Shown one piece after another: positions 38,046 through 50,583 of a DNA stretch of 64,000 nucleotides. The position numbers and the translations under genes were made by a program. Source of the DNA: Burhinus oedicnemus (lineage: Eukaryota > Chordata > Aves > Charadriiformes > Burhinidae); contig VFFE01006972.1 in assembly GCA_008921705.1 (NCBI GenBank), positions 534,957 through 598,956 on the forward strand, given 5' to 3'. Below the pieces are notes generated by a model, which was given only the letters and a program-made list of their open reading frames with translations, searched no databases and was not told the origin of the DNA. Position 1 is the stretch's first letter, and every line of letters begins with the position of its first letter.

Positions 38046-39608
38046 AGCACACTAACTTACGACACAGATTAGCTATTGTCTCCATCGTTTCTCCTGTCTT
38101 TCATTATTACTTCTGTTTTATAATTTATTTCCACTTTTTTGGAGTCACTTATTGATTGTCATGATGACTTCTAAGTTCCTTTCATTAGCCAGGGTTTGCT
38201 CCCAGATAATTTTCAACATAGCCCAGTGCCAGCCAGTGCTGAAAATAATTTCTCTCTGGTAGGAGTTTCAGAATGCAGAACAGATCAATCTTTGTACACC
38301 AAATAGGTGAAAGGAGACGAAAGGTTTTGTTAGAGGTTGTCTGATTAGAAATAGTTCCACAAATGAATTGTTTCCTCATTGAACACCAAATGAAAACAGA
38401 TAACGATTTATTTCCTTTGTGGGATATACTGCCATTGTAAGATAGTTTTTGTTTGTTGGTATATTCCATCAGCTTCTTAGGTTATGCATTGATGTGTATG
38501 TAATCTCTTTCCTTAGTACTTTTTTTCCTTCTCTTTTTTGTGTGAATTTGTTTTTTTCTGGGTTGTTTTTCCATTGGTGTTGCTTCCACATTGAGACCAA
38601 AGGGGCTTTTATTTTTTCCTTACTTATATTTTTTATCATGCAAATTTGAAGTTTAACAATAGTGGAGAAAGATAAGAGGCTCTCTCTGGAGCCTCTGCAA
38701 ATCCTCCATACAATGCTTTGGAATTTAGACAAAATTGCTAAGCTCTTCTTCAGATTGCTATCTGTTTCGCCAATGAGAATGTGAATTATGATCTTGGTTA
38801 AAAAGAGCACCATGGGACAGCAAGAAAAACTACTTATAGATTATAGTGAAAAGTTAAGGAGTGGAGTTTTAAGATGTTTTAAATAACTTTAGGGTAGACC
38901 ACGAAGCTCTTAGTCATATTGGTGAAGTGGTAACCACTAGAACAGACCCATGGAACTATGTCTGAGAATTTGTACAGATGTTCTTCAACATGAGAAATAT
39001 CTCTAAAGTCCAGACCATAAATTACTTTCTGTTTTATGTCTAGTGGATGATGAATTTAAGGCACTAAATTTGGTCTTGAGTATAACACTTGAAGAATATC
39101 TTATTCTTTAAGTGAATAATCATAGTTTGTGATTTATTTTACTTAACTTAGGACACTTAGAGACACTTAGTAGCCTTGCTGTCTCTTCAGTCAAGAGAGA
39201 GAGATGAACCTTTAGAGGCAACACACTATTTTTGATTTAAACAACAGTTGACAGAAAAGTTACCCTACATGTAGCTGAATTCTTCCAATGAATAATTAAC
39301 GTAGTTGGTTTTTTTTTAAAAAAGATGTCCCTTATTTCTAGTCTGCATTTGGTTAGCTCCCTCATCCAACTGTTGGATCTCAGTATGTGTTTTACATAGA
39401 ATGAAGAACAATCTGTCATCAGAAATGCATTTCCAGTGCATGAAGCCCTATAGTTATGAATGCCACATGAAAAAAATCCAGAATCATTGAAAATATTAAT
39501 ATTTTATCCCTATAATTTTAAAATATTAAAAGAGGAAACTGCAACACAAAACCTGTTTATTCTAGAAAATACTATTTTCCAGTACTCAAACATAGAACTT
39601 TAAATCTT
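38046..39608. other. Non-coding AT-rich sequence
   Basis: No gene or repeat family recognised between two CR1 copies. Short frames only. Confidence 0.6.
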
Positions 39609-40461
39609 AGAATCATAGAATCATAGAATTGTTTAGGTTGCAAAAGACCTTTGAGATCATCTAGTCCAACCATTGACCCTACTCTACCAGGTCTGCCACT
39701 AAACCATGTCTCTAAGCACCACATCTACACAACTTTTAAACACATCTAGGGATGGTGACTCAACCACCTCCCTGGGCAGCCTCTTCCAATGTTTGATAAA
39801 TCTTTCAGTGACAAATTTTGTCCTAATGTCCAGCCTAAACCTCCCCTGGCGCGACTTGAACCCGTTTCCTCTTGTCCTATCGCTAGTTACTTGGGAGAAG
39901 AGATCAGCTCCCATCTCACTACAACTTCCTTTCAGGTAGCTGTAGAGAGCAATAAGGTATCCCCCTCAGCCTTCTCTTCTCCAGACTAAACAATCCTAAT
40001 TCCTTCAGCCGTTCCTCATAAGACATGTTCTCCAGATCCCTCACCAGCTTTGTTGCCCCTCTCTGGACACCCTCCAGCACCTCAATGTCCCTCCTAGACT
40101 GTGGCGCCCAAAACTGAATACAGTACTCAAGCTGCAGCCTCACCAGCGCTGAGTACAGGGGCACAACCACTTCCCTCCTCCTGCTGGCCACACTATTCTT
40201 GATACAGGCCAAGATGCCATTGGCCGCCTTGGCTACCTGGGCGCACTGCTGGCTCATGTTCAGCCGACTGTCCACCAGGACCCCCAGGTCCTTTTCTGCC
40301 AGGCAGCTTTCCAGCCACTCCTCCCCAAGCCTGTAGCATTGCCTGGGGTTGTTGTGACCCAAGTGCAGGACCTGGTACTTGGCCTTGTTAAACCTCATGC
40401 AGTTGGCTTCAGCCCATCGATCCAGCCTGTCCAGATCTCTCTGCAGAGCCTTCCTCCCCTC
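39609..40461 (-). mobile_element. CR1 LINE 3' half, minus strand
   Basis: Read on the minus strand, it begins within RT ([19 protein letters not shown]). It then has [43 protein letters not shown] and [21 protein letters not shown] one-base change in the GGGGATACCTTATTG region shifts the frame. The remainder ([29 protein letters not shown]) is in another frame, to a stop near 39699. The 3' UTR and an AATCATAG octamer tail lie at 39609-39700. Its 3' 240 bp are about 92% identical by eye to 60485-60732. It is inactive. Confidence 0.95.
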
Positions 40462-42410
40462 AATCCACCAATAGGATGATCCATGGATGTCATTATTTGA
40501 TAGTGCTAGGAGAAAATGGAGGGAACAAATGAAAGACAAAATTCTACTACTATCAAAGAAGAGAAATAAGGATCACAGGCCTGATTTTCTGTCCTTTCCA
40601 TGAGAGAAATTCAACCCAAAAGTATAAAAAGACACATATGTAAATACACATACATAAACCCATATAATGAAATCTAACCTATTTATACAGGTGTGCATAA
40701 ATATATGTACAACAAATATAAAAATCACGTACAAAAATCTGTAGTACATATTACCAAACATAAAAATTAAAATAGTGAGAAACTCATGTTTCAATGCATA
40801 CATTTTAATAAAGCATTTTACTAGCATTGAAGTGTTTACACATGTAATTTATAATTAAATTTTAATTTAATGTCATCCATAAGGAATAAAATACAATATC
40901 CAAACTAATTGTCATGCCAGTAATTCGCTTCCCCATCCTCAGCTTCTTAAAATAAAACACCTTTTACTGTCATGTGGATACAGGGGAACATAATTTACAT
41001 AATTTTATATCAGTACAATGCCACAATATTTTAGAAAGTTAGTCCTAGTTGTAAAAGTTTTTTAAAAAAAAGATACAAAATACTCTGCCTAAATCCTTAG
41101 TAAAATAAAGCTCTGGATAAACAGATGGGCCTTTTACCCTGCATAGGACGTCTACCTGTAGCAGACTAAAAAACATTACTTTTGCCCCCTGATATCACCC
41201 TGTATATAAGTATCAAAGTTAATGTAATCTTGCTTTAGGTAATGTTAGCTGCTGGGAAGATAAACAACTGTAAAGGAAAGGAAGCCTGGACTCATTCTAT
41301 TAAGGGCTTTATAAAGGAACAATTAAATTTGAATTAGAAAGCCAGTGCAGAGACCATGACATTTCTGTTAGGAACCTGTAGAGGTGCTAATTCTAAGCAA
41401 TTCTGCTATATCTACTGATTCTGAATGCAATTGCATGGCAAGCAGAAAATATGACATTCTTCTAGTTAATTATAAATGAGTGGAAAAAAACCCATACGAG
41501 TTTTCAGCTGCTACAGTTTGAAAATACAGACATACGGGAGAGTCCAGAAGAAGCAAAGTAGGGGAAGAGCAGGATCTGCACAAAGGAGAGGCTGCAAAAA
41601 GAAGAGAGGAAGACACCAAGCTAAATGTCATAAGTTTATGACATTTTGAGAGTGAGCAGACATTCCTGAGGTGCAAGAGAACAGGAGGAAGTTGCAGGGG
41701 TGACTTAATTCTGAAACAGAGGATAGTAACTGGCAGGTGAGAAAAGTTTGGGAAGGAAGAAGAGCAGATCAAGACAAATAAGTACCACCAACAGCAGGAA
41801 AAGTAGAGGAAGGTTTTTATGCATCAGAAAAGCAAGCAGGAGAGAGAAATGTAAGTAGAATAAGTAGCAGCAGAAAAAGAGAGGACAAGTAAAAGGATGA
41901 GAGAGATGGAAGGAAATGAAAGAAGTAATAGAAGGATGTGATTAAGAGAAAAACTAACATGATGAATTAGAAGAAAAGTATACTTAAGATCCAATTTGGG
42001 ATTGGGGAAAAGTTTACAGAAGCACAGAGATGAGAATAATCAGTGGAGGTAACAAGAACAGACCAAAAAGGCAACAGCAAATGATCAAATGAGTTGGATT
42101 AATTCAAGAGGTAGAAACAGTTAGATTGCAAGCAGAAATCACTTTGGAACCGTTCTTCAAAGGATGAATTGCATTAAAGTAGACCCAGCAACTGTATTTT
42201 CATAGGTATAGCTTGGCCCTTAAACAGCACCTGTAAAAGCACTGTTGTCTCTGCAAATGCATTCAAATAACCCATGGATTATCTAGTTGTGGAGGCCCAG
42301 AATATGAAAACAGCACTCAGGGCAGCGACCAGACTGTTGTGACTGCAGTCTCCCTCCCTGCTCCTCACTACCCTCCCACCCCTGCCCCGTGTAGTTCCCT
42401 ACATCTTGAA
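40462..42410. other. Non-coding sequence; purine-rich 41.53-41.96 kb
   Basis: AT-rich to about 41.45 kb, then a long purine-rich stretch on the + strand (about 41530-41960) with no clear repeat unit. A possible very old LINE remnant at about 41295-41352 is listed separately. No gene. Confidence 0.5.
41295..41352 (-). mobile_element. Possible ancient L2/CR1-type LINE remnant
   Basis: The + strand 'aagggctttata', with 'gccagtgcagagac' about 40 bases on, resembles the antisense of the conserved LINE segment L-H-W-L-P...V-L-x-L-T-Y-K-A-L. Reading the minus strand gives LHWLSN near the start. It is too short and degraded for a firm call. Confidence 0.35.
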
Positions 42411-42846
42411 ATTCACAGAATCACAGGGGTTAGAAGGGACCTCTGGAGATCATCTAGTCCAACCCTGTAGCCAGAGCAGGTTCACCTACAACAGGTTGCA
42501 CAGGATGGCATCCAGGTGGGTTTGGAATGTCTCCAGCGTTGGAGACTCCAGCAGTTCTCTGGGCAGCCTGTTCCAGTGCTCTGCCACCCTCAAAGGAAAG
42601 AAGTTCCTCCTCATGTTCAGGTGGAACTTCCTATGGTCAAGTTTGTGCCTCTTACCTCTTGTCCTGTCACTGGGCACCACTGAAAAAAGACTGGTGCCAT
42701 CCTCCCAGCACCCTCCCTTTAAGTATTTATGAGCATTGGTAAGATGCCCCCTCAGTCTTCTCTTCTCCAGACTAAAAAGACCCAAGTCCCTCAGCCTTTC
42801 CCCATAAGAAAGACGTTCCAGTCCCCTAATCATCTTCATAGCCCTG
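42411..42846 (-). mobile_element. CR1 LINE 3' end, minus strand, near-identical to 37.6-38.0 kb
   Basis: Reverse complement of the 3' end of the copy at 37236-38045. From the GATGATTAGG segment to the tail I count about seven differences in roughly 420 bp, and only three in the last 370 bp. The coding remnant (minus-strand frame ending at 42486) is intact to the CNLL stop. The 5' breakpoint is near 42846, where the match to CR1 (GGCTATGAAGATG) ends. The tail has only about two octamers. Confidence 0.95.
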
Positions 42847-45174
42847 AATTGATAGACCTGAGACTCTACGTCCAAGACTCATTGTTCCTCATCGCTCTAC
42901 CAGAATGGGCAAGCCATTCTCTCCACTGAGTACGGCCCTGGCCCTCCCTAGGTCTGAGAGTGGACTGGCTGAAGGGAAGACAGCCAGTTACACCTGCTTC
43001 TATGGTGGCAGCAGCCGCCCCCACCACGCAGGCCCTTCCCTCCCACCTGCCCTCCACCATCTGCTGCTCCCAGAGCTACGAGACCTGGGGAGGAAGGTGG
43101 AGGAGGAAGCACCAGGGAGGGGTGGGAGTCAACCCTTACCTTCTAGATGTAAAGTGCCTATAAATCTAGACGAAAAGGCTCTGGGGATAAACTTCCCATT
43201 TATCACCCACATTGTTATACAAGCCACAGTGCTACCCAGTGACATTTTAAATGAATCAGCCACAGGCCATGCACACAGAGTGATGGATTACGGAGCGGGA
43301 GGAGGTAAAACACCTTGCAAGAAGAGCACAGAGAAATAGACGAGGGCTCCGAGGAGCATCCCAAGACATGGGAAGACAGAGCTGCCGGCACTTACGTGCC
43401 CTCCACCCAGCCTGTGCAGCCTCCTCTCCTGACCGACTGCTGACAGAGGTGGCAGGACAGACGCTGGGCATGTATCAAGGGGGACAAACAGGAAAACAGA
43501 ACAGCTCAAATCAGGGAAAAAAAAATCAAAGAAGCAGCTATTTTAGCTCTGCCTGCTGATGGCTTTGCAACCTGTCAGAGCACAGCAGAGCTCGCACCGC
43601 TCTGCCAGGAGCCCGGCTCTGCTGCAGCGCAAGGCCCAGCAGGGTCCCGCCCTGCAGGGACACCTCACAGCAGGGGATTGGTTGGGAGCAAGAACCGCAA
43701 CATAGGATTGGTCGGTGGCTCAGGCCTCTCAGGCATTGCCTGTGCTGCCACCTAGAGGCCAGGCAAGGTGCTGGGCCGGAGCCTGTGCTGCTGCCTGCAG
43801 AGAGCCTCTTTGTCTTCCCTGAGTGAATAAATACCAACCCAAAAGGATTAAATACAGCCCTCGCCTCCTGTACATCCCCTAGCATGCATGCTGATTGCGT
43901 ACCCCTGCTGGAAGACAGAAACCAATTTGTTCAGAAACGTTGGTGTGACACATAACTTGTGCTGGGCCCGCAGCTGGGCATGAGCAGCACCTCCCATGGC
44001 AGGAGGGCTGACTGGGACCTCCGCGAGGAGAGGGATAATGGGGTGCCTCAGCAGGAGAGTGTAAAATCTCCTCAGAGTCAGAAATATTCTTTTTGTCATT
44101 GATGAGGACGTAAGTGGGAGAACATGGCTGCGGCTTGCCATGACAATTGTCATGGGAAGTTAGAGGATAACCAAGGTCTTTACAAAGTAAAAGAAAAGGT
44201 AGCCTTGCCTGTCTTGTCACATTATACAACTGGCATCAGATCTAACAACTCGGGCTAAAGCATGAGACAATGGTAATAGAGTTTTGCAACTATTTTGACA
44301 AAGGACTCTGCTCAAAGAACTTAAGAACAGAGCTTAGAAATTCTTCAATATTGCCCTTTATATTCTAAAACTTTAGCTCAGGAAAAGAAAAGAATTTGAC
44401 TCGAGAAAACACACACGTCACAAGCTGCTAGCAACTGGCATTTTACTGCACAGGCAGCATGATGTTACCCAACAAACGCACCAAGGAAGAATTTGTTCCG
44501 GTAGAATTCTGTGTCTTAGATATAGCTGTAGTAATTAAGTTTAGAAACTGCAAAGGAGAAACAGATCACTAAACTGAGCGACACCAAAGTAGAACTCTAA
44601 TGACAATCTGAAGTTAGATGAAAAAGGCTTAGGGCAAGGTATGGTATTTCTCTCTTGTTTTTTTTTTTTGGTTTTTTTTTTTGTTTTTAATTCTCTCTGT
44701 GTGATAAATGAGGTGACAAAATAAAGCTAATTTCTTTGTCAGAACAGACTTCCTGAATAATGAGGAGAATGGGTGTATGTGCTTACTACATTGGCCATTC
44801 TGATTTATCTGAAGAATTTATAAATTTGTTTCTTTCTATGATCATTCTTTTGAAAGGTATGCATTATGTCACTCTTCCTTGACAACAAATGATTAATAAA
44901 GGTATAGAAAATTAATTGTTTAACACTTAATTCAAAATTTCATTAACTTGCTGTCAGTATTTCCTTTAGGTAAGTAGTGTTTGAGGTGGACTGTGCTTTC
45001 AGGGTCCCCAGCTGAGCAATGCATTCAGATTAACAATGATATTTTTATTCTTCAGAAAGTGAGCACAGAATTAACTGTATGCCTTCACACTTTCAACCCA
45101 TCAACTGCTTATATATCACAAGGTTGGATGTGTGCCTGTTATATTTTATACATATATACACGTGTGCAGCTTAG
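42847..45174. other. GC-richer non-coding patch (42.9-44.1 kb) and AT-rich flank
   Basis: G+C and CpG are visibly higher at about 42.90-43.15 and 43.55-44.05 kb than in the neighbouring DNA. Several overlapping frames of 100-145 codons occur on both strands but none shows a known domain, and long frames are expected in GC-rich DNA. A paired CCAAT motif lies at 43677-43711 (listed separately). From 44.2 kb the sequence is AT-rich again, with a T/G homopolymer-rich run at about 44660-44686. Confidence 0.5.
43677..43711 (+). promoter_or_regulatory. Paired inverted CCAAT boxes in a GC-richer patch (candidate promoter)
   Basis: ATTGG occurs at 43677-43681 and again at 43707-43711, exactly 30 bp apart, each within GGATTGGTyGG. 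Paired CCAAT boxes spaced about three helical turns apart are a known NF-Y arrangement. TATA-like AATAAATACC (43826-43835) and GATTAAATAC (43846-43855) follow about 120-140 bp downstream. No gene is visible on either side, so a promoter for a non-coding transcript, a remnant of an old LTR, or chance are all possible. Confidence 0.3.
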
Positions 45175-45980
45175 TGTTAAGGGATGCTAAAAGTTTCTGC
45201 TTTCTCCAGCGGCCCCAGCCCCAGACTCCCTCCTGCTCAGGCTGCCAATTTCCTTTTTGCAGGTTCAACAAGTAGTGGAGCTGCGTACAGATCCCAGACA
45301 CATAAACGCAAGCACACCCCATACACACACATGCAGTTTTGGGAAGATACAGGTGTTCATCAGCACCCCCCAGGTCTGACTCCAGTAGCTGGCACAAAAT
45401 TTCACTCACACACATATGGGTCTCACCAGTAGCTGGCAGTTAGTCCTTGCAGCACACGTATACATGGCATAGAGAGTGAGATTATGTAGATAGTTGAGAA
45501 AACATTCAATATGAAGGCCTAAGAGGACAGGTCAGACTGGGCTGATCAGGCACAGGGCTCAGCCAGACAAGTGTACTGACCAGCCCCATTTTACACATCA
45601 TCAGCCCCTTTTATATCCCTTTCTGCCTACCCCTCTGTTCCTCCCTGCTCTCCCCTCCCCTGCACATTGCCTCAGCACTCAGCATTTTCTCACCAATCCC
45701 CGCCAACAACCAGGACCTTCAGTTTTGCATCCTTATCAATTGTGAAGTTCCGATTTGCCTGTAGCTTCTTGATAGCCCATCGGTTACCTTGACTGACCAG
45801 GTTTGTTTCTGACTATTGTCTCTGTTAATGCTAGCTGGTCAGATTTTATGTCTCTCTGTGTTTGTCTTCCTCCCTTTCCTTTCCCTATTCTGCCCCCAAA
45901 ATAAACATCCTCACACACCAGGTATTCATACCAATGAGTGTGAATGACCAGGTTCATTCTTACCACATCTTCCCTTAACA
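45175..45980. mobile_element. Probable LTR of an endogenous retrovirus (orientation unsure)
   Basis: The interval starts TGTTAAGGGA (45175) and ends TCCCTTAACA (45980), a perfect 10-bp terminal inverted repeat with TG...CA ends. The 806-bp body reads like an avian LTR as I recall the type, but I cannot name the family. Plus-strand evidence is AATAAA at 45900-45905, 75 bp from the right end, where a U5 would be short. Minus-strand evidence is a TATA box (TTTTATA at 45609-45615 read in reverse) downstream of CCAAT plus a GC box at 45693-45704. The flanking bases (CTTAG on the left, TGTGT on the right) do not form a target duplication, so either the edges are slightly off or the flanks have changed. 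Confidence 0.55.
45607..45704 (-). promoter_or_regulatory. CCAAT / GC-box / TATA cluster on the minus strand
   Basis: Read 5'->3' on the minus strand, GGCGGGGATTGG (45704-45693) is followed by a G-rich stretch (about 45660-45645) and then GGATATAAAAGG (45618-45607). The order and the roughly 80-bp spacing are those of a classical Pol II core promoter. It lies inside the probable LTR, so it is most simply an LTR promoter. Confidence 0.45.
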
Positions 45981-48900
45981 TGTGTCGGTCAGTTTTGTCT
46001 CTGTTCTTGTTTATGGCTCCTTTGTCCATATACCCTTAAAAGAGCAGACACTCAGCTTCCACATAGCCTTGCACTTCGAATTGACAAGGTCCAGGTGAAT
46101 TCAAATTCAAAAGTTTGGATTCTTTTCTATAGTTTGAAAATTCAAAGAGAAGAAGAGAAACAATGATTGAAATGGAGCCTGTTTCAGTGATTTGGCTGTA
46201 TTCTTCCAGACATGGTTTTATTCCATGTACGTTGCCACAGAATAATGCTACTGAAGACCTGCAGAAGTGTAGGGCTATTTCTGGTAACCTGTGTTACTTG
46301 ATCTAGATCTAGTGCTACTGAAAACAATTCTGAAATTACTCAAGATAAGTGTGTTTAGCTGAATACATAAAAAAGCAGAGAAAAACTGAAGAAGAGTCTC
46401 CAAACATTTTTTCTGTTAGAGTTCAAGTGTTCACTTTGTTGCCCCAGGTAATCTTTCAAAGTTTGTGGCTGGGTTTTTGGGAGGGTTTGGGGGAGAGTTA
46501 TCTTCATTTCTTTCTTCTGGGAGTCACGTGGGTACAACCTCAAATAGGTATGAGACAGGGTGCGGGATATTCATTTTGGTTGCATCTTTCTTAGAGCACC
46601 AGGAAAGCAATGCTGTTAATTCAGGGCTCCATTAACTCATATTCCTTTCCAGCTGCTCATTTCTTGGCATTTCCTCATTCTGATGTTTGCAGTGCTTTGT
46701 TTCATTTCCCATATCCATTTCAAATTCTTCCTGTGCAGTTCCAGCCACTCTCATAAGTCCTTCCTTTTAGTACTGTAATTTTTTTCTGCTGTTTACTTTT
46801 TGAATTTCGTTTTGGATTCTGCCCTTTATTATTTCAGTTTGCTTGCTTTGGAGCCCTCTTTTAAGGCAGTTTGGGAATCACTGTACCAGGAGAAATCTTA
46901 GAAATGTAGAGTGTTGGGATCTTCTTGGTAAGATGACCAGGACATATCTGGAAACGCCAGTTTGCAGGGTTTGAGGATTTAATTTACTTCATGTGTTACA
47001 TGAACCCCCAGTCTGAGAAAACCTCAGATAGATGTATGCGCTGACTACCTGCACAGCAGAAATCAGTGTTACGTAAAGAATATTCAGATACCGAATATTG
47101 ATTTCACTCTGGCATATCAAGCTTGCTCTTTACATACTGAAATTTTCAGAAGTGCAACATGCAAAAAAAAAAAAAAAGTCAATCAACTCTTGCTAACTCT
47201 TTAGATTAAAAAAAAAAGTCAAATTCCTCCTAGTCTGCTTTATGCACAAACCTATTCATAGAGTTCTAGTTAAGGGATTTTTGAAAGTTTACAAATCTCA
47301 TTATCAGCAATGATTAAACATGGATGGTTAACCCTGGAGATGAATTTGGGAAGAATGCTAAAGCAGTGATATTTGCCTCTAGATAATCAAGCCTGGAAAA
47401 CAGAGTGTAAAGGTAATTTATATGCATTCTAAGCAGCTTGAAATGTAGGGTTTCTCTGCACTTAGTTCTTTTCTCCAATGTTTCACTACCAACTTATTTT
47501 CAGCTTAGCAAATTACTTCTGAGGACTCAGCCATGTTTTCCTCATGCACCTTAAATTAAGTCAATTCCTTTTCAAGTCAGTGGGTGCAAAAGGGATATAG
47601 GATAGCATTTTTCATCAACAGATTAGTTTTGATACTCAAGAATTCATCAGAATATACTCCGAGAGTTTTCCATTTATAAAGTGTAAGATATATATTAACA
47701 AAGAAAATTCACCAAAAGAATATTCAAAGAGTAATAGATGTAATGTTCACTGGTCATATTGCTTTCTCCTTCACAACCACAAAAGCCTGACTTGTATATG
47801 CTTTTGAAAAACGGTTTGAAGAGACATGGTCTTTCATCTTGTTCATTGACTGAGCAAAGTTAATGTTATGACATTGTAAAAGACTAAACAGGACAACACA
47901 AGTAATTATGGGGCAGTTTGTGGGTGAAATAGTAGAACAGCTGTTGCATGACTCAGGTCATAACTAATAGAAGGCATAATTAACACCAGCTAACAGATTT
48001 TTAGAAAATGGGTGTTGTTAAACTAGTCTTTTACAATTAAATTGGAACTCTAGTTAGTAAAGGAAAAAGAATTGCTGCAATATGCTCAAGACAAACCCCA
48101 TCCTTCCCATTCTTTTCCTCCCTGACAAAAAATATGAATATAAATGTTTAGTGAACTAAATCCTTTGGGATGTACGTAGTGTTAATGTACAACGGTGTCC
48201 ATTTCTACAATTAAATTGATTATGCTACTGGTCTTTGATGCAGTCTCAAAGAGATGTATGCATATGTACTGGACACAAGTTCATGTTTTTGTCCATGCTT
48301 TTCCCTTTAAACCTCATTTAGTTTCCTTTTTCTTGGAGAACACATTTTTGAAATAGGATAGTGTTAAAACATCTATGGGCATGACTACATGAGTGAATGG
48401 AACAAGAGCAATTTGGATATGTTATACTTTGTTCCCATGAAAAAAATCCACTTTTTAAGCAACGAAGGGTGTTCCTATTTCAGAAATGCCACCACGGTGA
48501 CTTCTGACATATTTTGGATGTACCCACTCCAAGTGTGAGTCCAAGTATGACTCTTTTAGTTTCCTACCATTTTATGTCAATATAAAGAATCACAAAGGTC
48601 CAGAAGGTGCCAAAATTAACCATGTCAGATTTCTGCCAATCATGAAGTCTACCATAAAGAAGGGGAAGGAAATTGAGACACTTCTATTACAGTTCATGTG
48701 AAACACTGCAGTGGCATTTCCCCAAGTCACATGGTTTGGATTTTAGATCTTTTTATATTTTTTATTTTTATTTTTCCAGTCATGGATGGAAATCAGAAAG
48801 GGTTAAAAAAATGCCCTCCAAATTTTCCGTAAAAGTACTTCAACCAGCCTTTGCTGTAACTGTGTCCCCCAACAACTATTGTGTACTCTAGGTTTTACAT

Positions 48901-50534
48901 TTGTCCAAGAAAACTACACAATCTCTAGCCAATACATTTGCGTGTGCAGTGTCTTTTAGTTACATAAAAACAATCTCAAAATTAAATAACTCCATTTTAT
49001 AAATTCTGAGATTTGTTCTGCAGATATTGATGGTTTTCAATCTAGGCATAACTGCAGAAAGATTTTGTTTGTTTGTTTGTTTCTGTATAACAGTTTATAG
49101 AAAAAGAAGAAAAATCACCTTGAGTAGGAGTATGTCAACATTTGTCAATACATTTAGCATCCAATCAGGCTATCCCACAAATATGCTTTGATATGTTGAA
49201 GGAATGAGTGCAGTAGAGAAGAGACAGGATACTTCTCATGACCTGTATCTGTGCTAAGAGAGACAAGTATAATACTTTTGATCCTTGTACAAACCTCAAG
49301 ATGAGGTTTTAATTATTCCATAGCTGTTCTTATCTGTGACCTGCACATACGGTCTTTATAAGGAGACTTATACCAGTATTTTTACTAATACTGTTGCTTT
49401 CTCTATAGCAGTCCACATTTTTGTGCCATGCAATGATTCAGAAATATGCTTACTGTTCTGACACAGATTGTCAAGCTGTGTCATGCCATCCACCTTGGCC
49501 AGCTGTAAAGTCAAATTCACAAATTGCACAAGAAGCAAAATAAAATAAAAAACCTGAGTATGCTTAATTAGGTGGTCAAAAGATCACTTTGTGCTGTCTC
49601 TGAATGTCAAAGCATCCTCCTTTGTTTTCTAGGGATCCAGACACATTCCCATCTCTAACATACTAATTTGTACGCCCTATATGGAGAGATGTTTTTCTCT
49701 TATGGAAAAAAAAAATCAGGAAAACTATTTATATTCTAAACATGAAAGACATTTCTGCCAAAGTATGTGTAGATAGTTACTATAGCTAGGAACATGCAGA
49801 AAAGCCGACTAACACCTATTTGTTTGTCTTGAACAGATATTCTACCATGTTTGCAGCATAAACGTGCATAGAACTGCTTGCGTTTTGGTCTGAATCAGTG
49901 TCTCCTTGTTGAAGCTTCAGTTACCAGATCAAGGATCAAAGGCAGAACTGTTTAGTATCGGAAGCTGGTCACCAAGAACAAACAACAGGAAGTTCAAGCA
50001 AAAAGTTTGCTAACTTCTTTCCCAAGTATTTCACACATGCACTAAAACACAAGTGCCATAGCTAAAACCAGAATCTGTTTGTAATTGATCAGTGAGGAAC
50101 AAATTAGCAAACTACAGTAATGTTCTTCAAGACGTACATGTACAAAAATCCGTCCGGTCATCTCTGGTCATTACTAATTATGCCAAGCACAGGCACACAC
50201 TATGATGTGCTGTACATAGTTCAGACTGTAGGGAAGGAGCAAGCTGAGCTGCAGGCCAGACTTTGGATCTACATCAGAGGCTGGATTTCAACTCATCAAA
50301 ACTCCAGTTGCATTTCCAGCAGAAAGATGACCTTTTTCACACAGTCTTTTACTTAGGGTTTAGTTGGATAGTGGGAATTTCACTCACTCACTGATACACT
50401 CCTTATTATGCTAGTGTCTGTAGATAATAGGAGTAACTGAAGGATGATCTATATGTGTTAGAGAACATTATCTCAGTGGGATGATGAAAAAGCATCCTCT
50501 TCCTACTTATCTTTTGGTTTATATCTCATGAGAT

Positions 50535-50583
50535 TTTTTTATACAAAAAAGTATGTTTTATACAAAAAAAGTATAGTTTATAC
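50535..50583. repeat. Short tandem repeat, about 20-bp unit, just over two copies
   Basis: TTTTATACAAAAAAGTATG is followed by TTTTATACAAAAAAAGTATAG and a partial third TTTATAC. AT-rich, with no function suggested. Confidence 0.8.

Noticed and set aside
42905..43339. 144-codon frame in the GC-richer patch
   Set aside because: Several overlapping frames occur on both strands there; no domain or splice context supports any of them.
43751..43766. CCACCTAGAGGCC as a possible CTCF site
   Set aside because: The inner bases are out of register with the CTCF core by one position.
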